A program made the translations under genes and the position numbers. Of a stretch of DNA of 64,000 nt, positions 29,173-39,900 are shown piece by piece. Source of the DNA: Actinomadura rubteroloni (GTDB lineage Bacteria; Actinomycetota; Actinomycetes; Streptosporangiales; Streptosporangiaceae); assembly GCF_002911665.1 (NCBI RefSeq), contig NZ_MTBP01000001.1, positions 1,860,001-1,924,000 of the forward strand. The letters run 5' to 3'. The notes under the pieces were generated by a model. The model did not search any database and was not told the DNA's origin. It was given only the letters and a program-made list of their open reading frames with translations. The first letter of the stretch is position 1. Each line of letters starts with the position of its first letter.

Positions 29173-29793
29173 TCAGGGCGCGTGGAACAGGGCCCAGACG
29201 ACCTTTCCGGTGGGCAGTCCGCGCCATCCCCAGCGGGTGGCGAACGATTCGACGAGGTGCAGGCCGCGTCCGGTCTCGGCGATGTAGTCGGGCTCCTTGC
29301 GGCGGGGCGCGGCGGGGCTGGCGTCGACGATCCCGCAGAGCAGCCAGGGGAAGCGGCGCAGCAGCCGGAGCTGGATGGGCTGCGGCGCGGAGCCGAGCGG
29401 GTCGGCGAAGCCCGGACGTCCGCTCCAGCGCAGCGGCGTGGGCCCGGTCAGCGGGCGCGGGACGCCGCCGCTGTGCCGCAGGGCGTTGGTGACGAGTTCG
29501 GAGACGACGAGCCCCACGTCGTCCCCGACGCTTGGAACGCCCCAGGCGGCCAGTCGGGACAGGGTGAAATGACGTGCCGCGGTGACCGATTCCGGTTCGG
29601 GCAGAACGACGAAGGTCTCGACCGGGCCGGCCGGGTCGATGAGGCGGCCGAGCGCGTCGTCCAGGGAGGGGGGAAGGTCGGACGACTCGGGTATCGGACG
29701 TGAGCACACGGCATGGTCCTGTGGTTCCACGGGCGGCCCCACAACGGAACCCTCCCCCCACCGCGTGTCGTCGTGCGCGTGGCGTGACGTCAT
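29173..29793 (-). CDS. RsbW/AbaA-like ATP-binding (anti-sigma type) protein
   Basis: A 206-aa HATPase_c-type protein. The N box is visible in DDVGLVVSELVTNALRHSGG (about residues 85-105), and the G box in AETGRGLHLVESFATRWGW near the C-terminus. Such proteins are serine kinases/anti-sigma factors of the RsbW type; in actinomycetes they also accompany WhiJ-like HTH and DUF397 genes. Here the XRE/DUF397 pair is divergent, 225 bases away, and a STAS gene is downstream, so both partnerships are possible. A Pro-rich insertion (about 108-150) separates the boxes. Confidence 0.82.
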   Translation of the reverse strand: MTSRHAHDDTRWGEGSVVGPPVEPQDHAVCSRPIPESSDLPPSLDDALGRLIDPAGPVETFVVLPEPESVTAARHFTLSRLAAWGVPSVGDDVGLVVSELVTNALRHSGGVPRPLTGPTPLRWSGRPGFADPLGSAPQPIQLRLLRRFPWLLCGIVDASPAAPRRKEPDYIAETGRGLHLVESFATRWGWRGLPTGKVVWALFHAP

Positions 29794-29887
29794 TCCCCGG
29801 ACCCCGCAGAGTGATCTCGTTGTGCAGCCGTGGCTCGGAAGTCTCGTGCGTTATCCTGCGCATCGTAGCGTGCGAATGCAAGGCCCA

Positions 29888-29899
29888 ATGCACGTGCAT
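29888..29899. promoter_or_regulatory. perfect palindrome in the divergent regulatory region
   Basis: ATGCACGTGCAT, a perfect 12-bp palindrome, lies midway between the divergent ATP-binding protein and XRE genes and is preceded 11 bases away by a partial copy (AATGCA). It is a candidate operator for the XRE regulator. Confidence 0.45.
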
Positions 29900-30018
29900 C
29901 TGGTTTTCCACAGGGCCGTGGACCGGGGTGCGCGGGCGGCGGGAGAGAGGAGCCCCCAGGACACTGAGCGCAATGGCACACTAGGTTCGCTGTCCGCCAT
30001 GTAGCCGGGAGGTTGGGC

Positions 30019-30885
30019 GTGACTCCAGAGACGTCGGGAACCGGGTCGACGGTCCGCAGGATCCTGCTCGGCTCACAGCTCCGCCGCCTGCGTGAGGCGC
30101 GGGGAGTGAGCCGTCAGGACGCCGGATATGTCATCCGGGCGTCGGAGTCGAAGATCAGCCGCCTGGAGCTCGGCCGGGTCAGCTTCAAAGAACGCGACGT
30201 CGACGACCTGCTCACCCTGTACGGGGTCCGCGACGAGGCCGAACGCGCCGCGCTGCTGCAACTGGCCCGCGAGGCCAACACCCCGGGCTGGTGGCACCGC
30301 TACAGCGACATCCTGCCGGGCTGGTTCCAGACCTACGTCGGCCTGGAAGAGTCGGCGGCGCTGATCCGTACCTATGAACTGCAGTTCGTACCGGGACTGC
30401 TGCAGTCCGAGGGGTACGCGCGAGCCGTCATCCGGCAGGGCAACGCGGGCGCGGCCGACCACGAGATCGAGCAGCGCGTCGACCTGCGGCTCCAGCGGCA
30501 GGAACGGCTGACCGGCCCGGAGGCCCCGCGCCTGTGGGCCGTCCTGGACGAAGGGGCGCTGCGCCGGCCCATCGGCGGCCCCGAAGTGATGCGCGGCCAG
30601 TTCGAGCATCTCATCAAGATGGCCAAGCTCCCCAACGTGACCATCCAGGTCATGCCGTTCCGCTTCGGCGGGCACGCCGCCGAAGGAGGCGCCTTCTCCA
30701 TCCTGCGCTTTCCCGAGCAGGACCTGCCGGACGTGGTTTACGTCGAGAACCTCACCGGCGCGATGTACCTCGACAAGCGCGACGACGTCGACACGTACCT
30801 CCAGGTGATGGAACGCCTGTGCGTCGACAGCGAGACCCCGGAACGCACCGTCGAGCTTCTCGGTGATCTCCTCAGAGAGGCATGA
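30019..30885 (+). CDS. XRE-family HTH regulator with DUF5753 domain (WhiJ-like)
   Basis: A 288-aa protein with an N-terminal helix-turn-helix (about 12-70: LGSQLRRLREARGVSRQDAG, ASESKISRLELGR) and a C-terminal DUF5753 domain (about 95-285, with GLLQSEGYARAVI and IQVMPFRFGGHAAEGGAF). In Streptomyces, WhiJ-type proteins work with a small DUF397 partner and affect development and antibiotic production. GTG 30019 is preferred over TTG 30013 because GGGAGG lies 6 bases before it. The gene overlaps the DUF397 gene by four bases (ATGA). Confidence 0.93.
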   Translation: MTPETSGTGSTVRRILLGSQLRRLREARGVSRQDAGYVIRASESKISRLELGRVSFKERDVDDLLTLYGVRDEAERAALLQLAREANTPGWWHRYSDILPGWFQTYVGLEESAALIRTYELQFVPGLLQSEGYARAVIRQGNAGAADHEIEQRVDLRLQRQERLTGPEAPRLWAVLDEGALRRPIGGPEVMRGQFEHLIKMAKLPNVTIQVMPFRFGGHAAEGGAFSILRFPEQDLPDVVYVENLTGAMYLDKRDDVDTYLQVMERLCVDSETPERTVELLGDLLREA

Positions 30886-31175
30886 TGCTCCAGTCCGACA
30901 CCGGTCCGCTCGGCGGCCGGATCCCACCCGTCCCCACCGACTGCGACGTCTGCGCCGCCGACCTGCACGGCGCCCGCTGGCTCAAGTCCCGCCGCAGCAA
31001 CTCCCAGGGGAACTGCGTCGAGATCGCCGAACTCCCCGGCGACCGGATCGCGATGCGCAACTCCCGCCACCCCGAGGGCCCGGCCCTCATCTACACCCGT
31101 CCCGAGATCGAGGCGCTCATCCTCGGTGCCAAGGACGGCGAGTTCGACCATCTGATCGCGCACGCCGACAACTGA
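30882..31175 (+). CDS. DUF397 protein, partner of the XRE regulator
   Basis: A 97-aa protein with the DUF397 signature: ARWLKSRRSNSQGNCVEIAE, then AMRNSRHPEGPALIYTRPE and a C-terminal FDHLI. DUF397 proteins bind the DUF5753 domain of the neighbouring regulator and counteract it, much like an antitoxin. It starts with two ATGs at 30882/30885, overlapping the upstream stop. The N-terminal extension with CDVCAAD (two Cys) is longer than in many family members. Confidence 0.92.
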   Translation: MMLQSDTGPLGGRIPPVPTDCDVCAADLHGARWLKSRRSNSQGNCVEIAELPGDRIAMRNSRHPEGPALIYTRPEIEALILGAKDGEFDHLIAHADN

Positions 31176-31184
31176 CGCGCTCCG

Positions 31185-31212
31185 TCCGCGGGCCGTCGGG
31201 CCGGCCCGCGGA
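31185..31212. terminator. bidirectional terminator hairpin
   Basis: A 10-bp perfect stem (TCCGCGGGCC and complement) with an 8-base loop lies in the 49-base gap between the convergent DUF397 and kinase genes. No long U-tract. Confidence 0.65.
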
Positions 31213-31224
31213 AACCCCCGCCGC

Positions 31225-32880
<1,656 letters not shown>

Positions 32881-32955
32881 CGTCACCGGGGTCCCGGCCA
32901 GACTAGTGGGCCCGCGGACGGGGAACGCACCGGAAACGGGATGAACAGCACGAAA

Positions 32956-32985
32956 AGCCCCCGCAAGGAGTGCCTTGCGGGGGCT
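32956..32985 (-). terminator. intrinsic terminator of the 57-aa gene
   Basis: A perfect 13-bp stem (AGCCCCCGCAAGG and complement) with a 4-base loop is followed on the minus strand by TTTTC. It begins 26 bases after the stop of the small gene at 33012. Confidence 0.85.
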
Positions 32986-33011
32986 GTGAACGTGGTCTCG
33001 TCGGGGTCAGA

Positions 33012-33185
33012 TCAGACGGCGCCGGCGGCGCGCCGCTCGTGCGGCGCCTCCGTCCGGCGGTCGCCCGGCGGGGCCTCGTGCCCGTGCTGCCGTTCCATCC
33101 GCGCGGCGACCGCGAGGGCGCGCAGCGAATGGGACCTGACCTGCTTGCGCCCGGACTCGCGACGCGTCGGAATGCTGCTCGGCAT
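33012..33185 (-). CDS. 57-aa basic protein, unknown function, with SigR-type promoter
   Basis: A small gene supported by its signals rather than homology. ATG 33185 has a perfect GGGAGG SD 7 bases upstream, a SigR-type promoter lies about 40 bases upstream, and an intrinsic terminator lies 26 bases after TGA. The product is Arg/His/Ala-rich, begins MPSSIPTRRESGRKQVRSHS and has a middle helix LRALAVAARMERQHGHE. There is no Cys, membrane segment or signal peptide. High basicity suggests nucleic-acid or polymerase contact, but this is speculation. It is transcribed alone between the AAA+ and kinase genes. Confidence 0.75.
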   Translation of the reverse strand: MPSSIPTRRESGRKQVRSHSLRALAVAARMERQHGHEAPPGDRRTEAPHERRAAGAV

Positions 33186-33226
33186 GGGGGAACCTCCCGG
33201 TGCAGGCCGTTGGTGTCACCAGCCAT

Positions 33227-33253
33227 AACTGCAAGATCGCAAGATGTATTCCC
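33227..33253 (-). promoter_or_regulatory. consensus SigR/SigH-type promoter
   Basis: On the minus strand GGGAAT (33253-33248), 18 bases, then GTT (33229-33227). This is an exact match to the SigR/SigH consensus (GGGAAT-N18-GTT). The predicted 5' leader is about 34 bases and contains the SD of the 57-aa gene. Confidence 0.7.
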
Positions 33254-33284
33254 ATGCATATGATTTGAAACGTCCCAACCGCGA

Positions 33285-36200
33285 TCAGAGGTAGAGGCCC
33301 AGGTGGTCGGGGGTCGTGTCGAGGGTGTCGGGGAGGTCGGACGGGCGGAGCGTCACGACCTCGGCGGCGGCCGGGGCGTCGGCGGCGGTGAGGCGTTCGG
33401 ACTGGCGGGCCGTCGCGGCGTCGAGCAGGTTGCGCATCAGGCGGCCGTTGCCGAAGGACGGCCCGCGCGACGTCTTGCGCAGCAGCGCGTGCAGCGTCTG
33501 CGGGATCTCGGGCGCGAGCGTGAAGCCTTCGGCGGCGGACAGGTGCTCGAAGATCGCGACGAGTTCGGCGTCGGTGTAGTCGGGGAACCGCAGCCGCTTC
33601 GGGAAGCGCGACTCCAGGCCGGAGTTGGACGTCAGGAACCCGCGCATCTCCCGTTCGTAGCCGGCGACGATGACCAGCAGGTCGCCCCGGTACTCCTCCA
33701 TGAGCTTCACCAGCGTCGCGACGGCCTCCTGGCCGTAGGAGTCGCCGTTCAGCGCGTACGCCTCGTCCACGAACAGGACGCCGCCGAGCGCCTGTTCCAC
33801 GGCAGCCCGCACGCGCGGCGCGGTCTGCCCGAGGTGCGTCCCGACGAGGTCGGAACGCCCCACCTCGACCAGGTGCCCGGACGACAGCAGCCCGAGCTGG
33901 GCGTAGACGGCCGCGATGAGCCGCGCCACCGTCGTCTTCGCCGTGCCGGGATTGCCGGTGAACACCATGTGCCGGGACGGGGACGGCGCGGGCTGCCCCG
34001 CGAGCCGGCGCAGCTCGGCGGCCCGCGCCTCGGCGACGAGGCGGTGCACCTCCGTTTTGACGTCGCGCAGCCCGACGAGGCCGTCCAGAGCGGTCAGCGG
34101 GTCGGCGGCGGGCGTCGCGCGGGTGGTCCCCGACAGCGTGTCGGGCAGGTCCGCGGCGGTGAGCGCCTCGAGGTCGGCGGCGGTCGCGCGGACCAGCCCG
34201 GTGACGCGGCGGGCCTGGAGCGCGGTCGCCCGCTCGGCGAGGTTGCGCATGAGCCGCGCGTTGCCGAACGACCGGCCGCGCGGGGCGCGGCGCAGCAGCC
34301 CGGCGAGCTTGTCGCGCGCCGCCGCGTCCGGGCTGAGGCCCGCCTGGGCGGCCTGCCCGGCGAAGATCTCGACCAGCTCGCCGTCGGTGAAGTCGGGGAA
34401 CCGGACGGTCGTCGGGAACCGCGACGCGAGCCCCGGATCGGACGCGACGAACCGCTGCATCTCCCGCTCGTAGCCCGCCGCGATCACGACGAGGTCGTCG
34501 CGGTGGTCCTCCATCATCTTGATCAGCTCGGCGATCGCCTCGGGGCCGTAGTCCTCGCCGAGGTCGGACTGGGTGAGCGCGTACGCCTCGTCGATGAACA
34601 GCACGCCGCCGACCGCGCGGCGCACGACGGCGCGCGTCTTCACGGCCGTCTCGCCGATGTACTGGCCGATCAGCTCGGCCCGCGACACCTCCACCAGGTG
34701 CCCGGACGACAGCACGCCGAGGTCCTTGTAGATCCGGGCGAGGAGCCGCGCGACGACGGTCTTGCCCGTCCCGGGGTTCCCGCTGAAGATCATGTGCCGG
34801 GCCGGGGACGGCACCGTCAGCCCCGCCTCGCGCCGCAGCCGCGCCGCCCGCGCCCCGGCGGCGAGCAGTTCGATCTCCTGCTTCACCGACGCGAGCCCGG
34901 TCAGCTCGGCCAGCTCGGCGAACGGGTCGCCGCCGGTACGGCCCGCGTTGAACACCGCCGGGACGTCCGCGCGCTTCACGACCAGTTCCTCGCCCGCCGG
35001 GGTGCGCTCGCGGACGCCGTCCACCACCACGTCCGCGAGCCGGTGCGCGAGCCGCGCGTTGCGCAGGTTGCGGACGGGAGCGGTCCCGGCCAACAGCCGT
35101 CCGGCGGCGGTCAGCGCCCGCTTGTGCGCCCGCGCGCCGCGCTGCCGCAGCGCCCGCTCGAACAGCTCGGCGTACCCCTCGGCGTCGAACGGACGGGTGT
35201 GGACGACCCGGAACCGCAGCGCGAGCCCCGGGTTCACCTCGCGGATCCGCTCGTCCCCGCCGGGTTCGCAGAGCGCGACGACGTGCAGGTCGTCGTGGAC
35301 GTCCAGCGCCCGGTGCAGCTCCTCCACGATCGCCTCGCCGCTGCGCGGGTCGCGGGACACGTCGTCCAGGCCGTCGATGACCATGAGCCGGTTCCCGGCG
35401 GAGTCGCGCGCGTCGATGTGGAGGTGGGTCGTCCCGGCCGAGACCTCCTTGCCCGCGAAGAAGTCGTCGGCGAGCCACAGCGGCGGCCCGGTGATGAGCC
35501 GGTCCTGGAGGATGCGGGCGATCTCCTGGGCGGCGTCGCGCTTGCCGGTGCCGTCCGGCCCGACGATCATCAGCCGGACCGGCCGGGACGGGTGCGCCGC
35601 GATCTCCTCCAGCGCCGCGACGACGTCCGGCTGCCCGACGAGCGCCGCGCCGATCTCGGGGACGCGCGGCCGGCGGCGCGGCCGGGCCGGGTCCGCGCCG
35701 ACCGCCGCCGCGACGGGGTTGACCAGGCGGCGCCGGGGCATCGCGAGACGCCGCAGGTCCGCCTGGAACTCGCCGACGGGGATCCACTCGGGATCGGGGT
35801 AGCGGGCGTCGTCGGGGGCGCCCTGCACGCAGCCGGTGAACCGCATCGCCATGTCGAGCCAGGCGCGGCACGCGTCGGCCTCGCCCGCGCCGAGCGCCCG
35901 CGCCAGCCAGGCGCGGGCCCGGTTGTACCAGGCGGCGGGCTCGAACGACTTCTGCACGATCGGGAAACGTTCCAGAACCTCGCCGAACTGGTCCTGGGTG
36001 AGCGCGCCCGACAGCTCGGCGGGCACCTGTTCGAGCCCGCCCTGCAGCAGCAGGTCCACGATCAGCTCGACGACGTTCTCGTCGTGCGGCGCGACCTGGA
36101 CCAGGCGCTCGTGGACGGGCAGCAGCCCCGAGCACACCCAGTCCAGGTAGCCGATCGGCCCGGCGAGTTCGGGCAGGTCGGCGACGATGTCGTCGGTGGC

Positions 36201-36758
36201 GTGCGCGGCCCAGACCTTGCGCTGCTCGTCCAGCGGCGCGCGGATGTCGAGGGCGGGCGGCGGGTCGTCGTACAGCTTGATCAGCGCCTGCCGGCGGCGT
36301 TCCAGCGGTTCCAGGCCCGCCAGGACGTCCAGGGACTCGCGGGCCAGCGCGAGCGCGACGTCCTGGTCGGGCGCCTCCTCCAGCCATTCGAGCGGACGGA
36401 ACCCGCCCGTCGTCACGCCCCAGCCCGTCACCGGGCGCACCGGGTCCTGCGGCTCGCGCATGTACCGGTTGAAGAACTGGTACTGCAGGCGCGAGTGCGT
36501 CCCGGAGTTGACGGCCGCCGCGCCGCACAGGAAGTCCACGATGAGGACGAGGTCGCCGACGACGAGCGACGCGGGCGGGGACAGCAGCGGCTGGGAGTCG
36601 GTGGTGAGCGCGGCGGCGCGCGGGTCGGCGGCGAGCTTGTCGATGCGGGCGCGGATCTCGTCGTACAGGCCGTCGGGCACGCGCCACGGGCCGTGGAAGT
36701 ACAGGTCGCACACCGGTTCATCGGTGACCAGTAGTTCCAGATGCTCCGGTAGCCGCAC
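33285..36758 (-). CDS. large triple AAA+ ATPase of CbxX/EccA type
   Basis: A protein of about 1157 aa with an N-terminal helical region of some 330 residues and three AAA modules. The first (about 360-600) is degenerate: GPDGTGKRDAAQEI and LMVIDGLDD. The second (Walker A GNPGTGKTVVARL, Walker B GVLFIDEAYALTQ) and third (GNPGTAKTTVARL, GVLFVDEAYALNG) are CbxX/CfqX-type ATPases, similar to the C-terminal half of type VII EccA and to CbbX. No ESX genes are visible nearby. GTG 36758 is preferred to GTG 36761 because AAGGGGG then has 6-base spacing. Confidence 0.85.
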   Translation of the reverse strand: MRLPEHLELLVTDEPVCDLYFHGPWRVPDGLYDEIRARIDKLAADPRAAALTTDSQPLLSPPASLVVGDLVLIVDFLCGAAAVNSGTHSRLQYQFFNRYMREPQDPVRPVTGWGVTTGGFRPLEWLEEAPDQDVALALARESLDVLAGLEPLERRRQALIKLYDDPPPALDIRAPLDEQRKVWAAHATDDIVADLPELAGPIGYLDWVCSGLLPVHERLVQVAPHDENVVELIVDLLLQGGLEQVPAELSGALTQDQFGEVLERFPIVQKSFEPAAWYNRARAWLARALGAGEADACRAWLDMAMRFTGCVQGAPDDARYPDPEWIPVGEFQADLRRLAMPRRRLVNPVAAAVGADPARPRRRPRVPEIGAALVGQPDVVAALEEIAAHPSRPVRLMIVGPDGTGKRDAAQEIARILQDRLITGPPLWLADDFFAGKEVSAGTTHLHIDARDSAGNRLMVIDGLDDVSRDPRSGEAIVEELHRALDVHDDLHVVALCEPGGDERIREVNPGLALRFRVVHTRPFDAEGYAELFERALRQRGARAHKRALTAAGRLLAGTAPVRNLRNARLAHRLADVVVDGVRERTPAGEELVVKRADVPAVFNAGRTGGDPFAELAELTGLASVKQEIELLAAGARAARLRREAGLTVPSPARHMIFSGNPGTGKTVVARLLARIYKDLGVLSSGHLVEVSRAELIGQYIGETAVKTRAVVRRAVGGVLFIDEAYALTQSDLGEDYGPEAIAELIKMMEDHRDDLVVIAAGYEREMQRFVASDPGLASRFPTTVRFPDFTDGELVEIFAGQAAQAGLSPDAAARDKLAGLLRRAPRGRSFGNARLMRNLAERATALQARRVTGLVRATAADLEALTAADLPDTLSGTTRATPAADPLTALDGLVGLRDVKTEVHRLVAEARAAELRRLAGQPAPSPSRHMVFTGNPGTAKTTVARLIAAVYAQLGLLSSGHLVEVGRSDLVGTHLGQTAPRVRAAVEQALGGVLFVDEAYALNGDSYGQEAVATLVKLMEEYRGDLLVIVAGYEREMRGFLTSNSGLESRFPKRLRFPDYTDAELVAIFEHLSAAEGFTLAPEIPQTLHALLRKTSRGPSFGNGRLMRNLLDAATARQSERLTAADAPAAAEVVTLRPSDLPDTLDTTPDHLGLYL

Positions 36759-36882
36759 CACGTTCCCCCTTCAAGTCGCCCAAACCCGTCGAACCAGCCC
36801 GACGGAACAGCCTAGGTGCTCGTCGCGGACGCGGCGTCCGGTTGTGCCGGACGGCACCTTCGGGACATTAGAAGGGGGCGTT

Positions 36883-36948
36883 ATGTTGGGACCGCTCGAC
36901 GCCGAGCCCGAGGGCCGTCGCGAGACCGGGGCGGCCCACTCTCGCTGA
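36883..36948 (+). CDS. possible 21-aa leader ORF before pyc
   Basis: ATG 36883 follows AGGGGG by 5 bases and the 21-codon frame (MLGPLDAEPEGRRETGAAHS plus Arg) ends 17 bases before the pyc start. No runs of one amino acid are present, so classic attenuation is unlikely; it could be a translated leader or chance. Confidence 0.25.
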   Translation: MLGPLDAEPEGRRETGAAHSR

Positions 36949-36965
36949 CTCCTGGGAGCCAGGCC

Positions 36966-39900
36966 GTGATCAACAAGCTCCTCGTCGCCAACCGCGGCGA
37001 GATCGCCGTCCGCGCCTTTCGCGCCGCCTATGAGCTGGGAATCCCCAGCGTCGCCGTCTACCCCCACGAAGACCGCCTGTCCCTGCACCGGCAGAAGGCG
37101 GACGAAGCCTATGAGATCGGGGAACGTGGGCACCCCGTACGCGCGTACCTGGACGTGGACGCCATCGTGGCGACCGCGCTCCGGGTCGGCGCGGACGCCG
37201 TCTACCCCGGCTACGGATTCCTGTCCGAGAGCCCCGAGCTGGCCGAGGCGTGCGAGCGCGCGGGCCTGACGTTCGTCGGGCCGCCCGCGCCGGTGCTGCG
37301 GCTGGCGGGCAACAAGATCGAGGCCGTCGCCGCCGCGCGCCGGGCGGGCCTGCCGGTGCTGCGGTCGCTGACGCCCGAGCCGGGCGCCGAGCTGGAGGCC
37401 GCCGACGACGTCGGGTTCCCGCTGTTCGTGAAGGCCGCCGCGGGCGGCGGCGGACGCGGCCTGCGCCGCGTCGAGCGCCGCGAGGACCTCCTTGCCGCCG
37501 TCGACACGGCCCGCCGCGAGGCCGAGGCCGCGTTCGGCGACCCGACGGTCTTCCTCGAACAGGCCGTCGAGCGTCCCCGGCACATCGAGGTGCAGGTGCT
37601 GGCGGACGGCGAGGGCCACACCGTCCACCTGCGCGAACGCGACTGCTCGGTGCAGCGCCGCCACCAGAAGGTCGTGGAGATCGCGCCCGCGCCCCGGCTG
37701 GACCCGCTGATCGTCCGGCGGCTGTGCGCGGACGCCGTCGCGTTCGCCCGCGAGATCGGCTACGTCAACGCCGGGACGGTCGAGTTCCTGGTGGACGACC
37801 GCGGCGAGCACGTCTTCATCGAGATGAACCCGCGCATCCAGGTCGAGCACACGGTGACCGAGGAGGTCACGGGCGTCGACCTCGTGCAGAGCCAGCTCCG
37901 CATCGCGGGCGGCGAGACGCTGTCCGACCTCGGCATCGAGCAGGAGAACGTCACGGTCTCGGGGTTCGCGGTGCAGTGCCGCATCACCACCGAGGACCCG
38001 GCCAACGGGTTCCGTCCCGACACCGGCCGCATCTCGGCGTACCGGTCGCCGGGCGGCGCGGGCGTCCGGCTGGACACCGGCACCGCCTACGCGGGCGCGG
38101 AGATCTCGCCGCACTTCGACTCGCTGCTGGTGAAGCTGACCTCGCGCGGCCGGACGTTCGAGGAGGCCGTGCGCCGGTCGGCCCGCGCGGTCGCCGAGTT
38201 CCGCATCCGGGGCGTGGCCAGCAACATCCCCTTCCTGCTCGCGCTGCTGGACGAGGCGGACTTCCGCGCGGGCGGCGTCACGACGTCCTACATCGCCGAC
38301 CATCCGGGGCTGCTGACGGCCCGGTCCAGCGGCGACCGCGCCACCCGGCTGGTCCGCTATCTCGCCGACGTGACGGTGAACAAGCCGCACGGCGACGCCC
38401 CGACCACGCTGGACCCGGCCGTCAAGCTGCCGTCGCTGGACGCGTCCGGGCCGCTGCCCGAAGGCTCCCGGGACCGGCTGCTCGCCCTCGGCCCGGCCCG
38501 GTTCGCCGCCGAACTGCGCGCGCAGACCGCCCTGGCCGTCACCGACACGACGTTCCGCGACGCGCACCAGTCGCTGCTGGCCACGCGCGTCCGGACCTAC
38601 GACCTGGTCGCCGCCGCGCCGCACCTGGCCCGCTCGACGCCGCAGTTCCTGTCGCTGGAGGCGTGGGGCGGCGCGACCTACGACGTCGCGCTGCGCTTCC
38701 TCGGCGAGTCCCCGTGGGACCGGCTCGCCGCGATCCGCGAGGCCGCGCCGAACCTCTGCCTCCAGATGCTGCTGCGCGGACGCAACACCGTCGGTTACAC
38801 GCCCTACCCCGACTCGGTGGCCCGCGCGTTCGTCACCGAGGCCGCCGCGACGGGCGTCGACATCTTCCGGGTGTTCGACGCGCTCAACGACGTCGAGCGG
38901 ATGCGGCCCGCGATCGACGCCGTCCTGCAGACGCACGCGCTGGTCGAGGGGACGCTCTGCTACACCGGCGACCTCTCGTCCCCGGGCGAGCAGCTCTACA
39001 CGCTGGACTACTACCTGCGGCTCGCCGAGCAGCTCGTGGACGCGGGCGTGCACGTCCTGTGCATCAAGGACATGGCCGGTCTGCTGCGCGCTCCGGCCGC
39101 CCGGACGCTCGTCACGGCGCTGCGCGAGCGCTTCGACCTGCCCGTCCACCTGCACACCCACGACACGGCGGGCGGCCAGCTCGCCACCTACCTCGCCGCG
39201 ATCGAGGCGGGCGTGGACGCGGTGGACGGCGCCGCCGCCCCGCTGTCGGGCACGACGAGCCAGCCGCCGCTGCAGGCGATCGTCGCGCACACCGACTACA
39301 CCGAGCGCGCCACCGGCCTGTCCCTGGACGCCCTGACGGAGATGGAGCCGTACTGGGAGGCCGTCCGCAAGCTGTACGCGCCGTTCGAGATGGGCCTGCC
39401 GTCCCCGACCGGGCGCGTCTACCACCACGAGATCCCCGGCGGGCAGCTCTCCAACCTGCGGCAGCAGGCCGTCGCGCTCGGCCTCGGCGACCGGTTCGAG
39501 GAGATCGAGCGGCTGTACGCGGCGGCGGACCGGATCCTCGGCCGGCTGGTGAAGGTGACACCGTCCAGCAAGGTCGTCGGGGACCTCGCGCTGCACCTGG
39601 TCGCGGCGGGCGCCGACCCGGCCGAGTTCGCGGCGAACCCGGAGACGTTCGACATCCCCGACAGCGTCATCGGGTTCCTCGCCGGCGAGCTCGGCGACCC
39701 GCCCGGCGGCTGGCCCGAGCCGTTCCGCGGCCGGGCGCTCGGCTCCCGCGCGCACACGCCCGCGCGCGCCGAGCTGACCCGCGAGGAGGAGAAGGCGCTG
39801 GACGGCCCGGACGTCCGCGACACCCTCGACCGGCTGCTGTTCCCCGCCCCCGCCAAGTCCTACCGCGAGACCCGCGCCGCCTACGGGAACCTGTCGGTCC

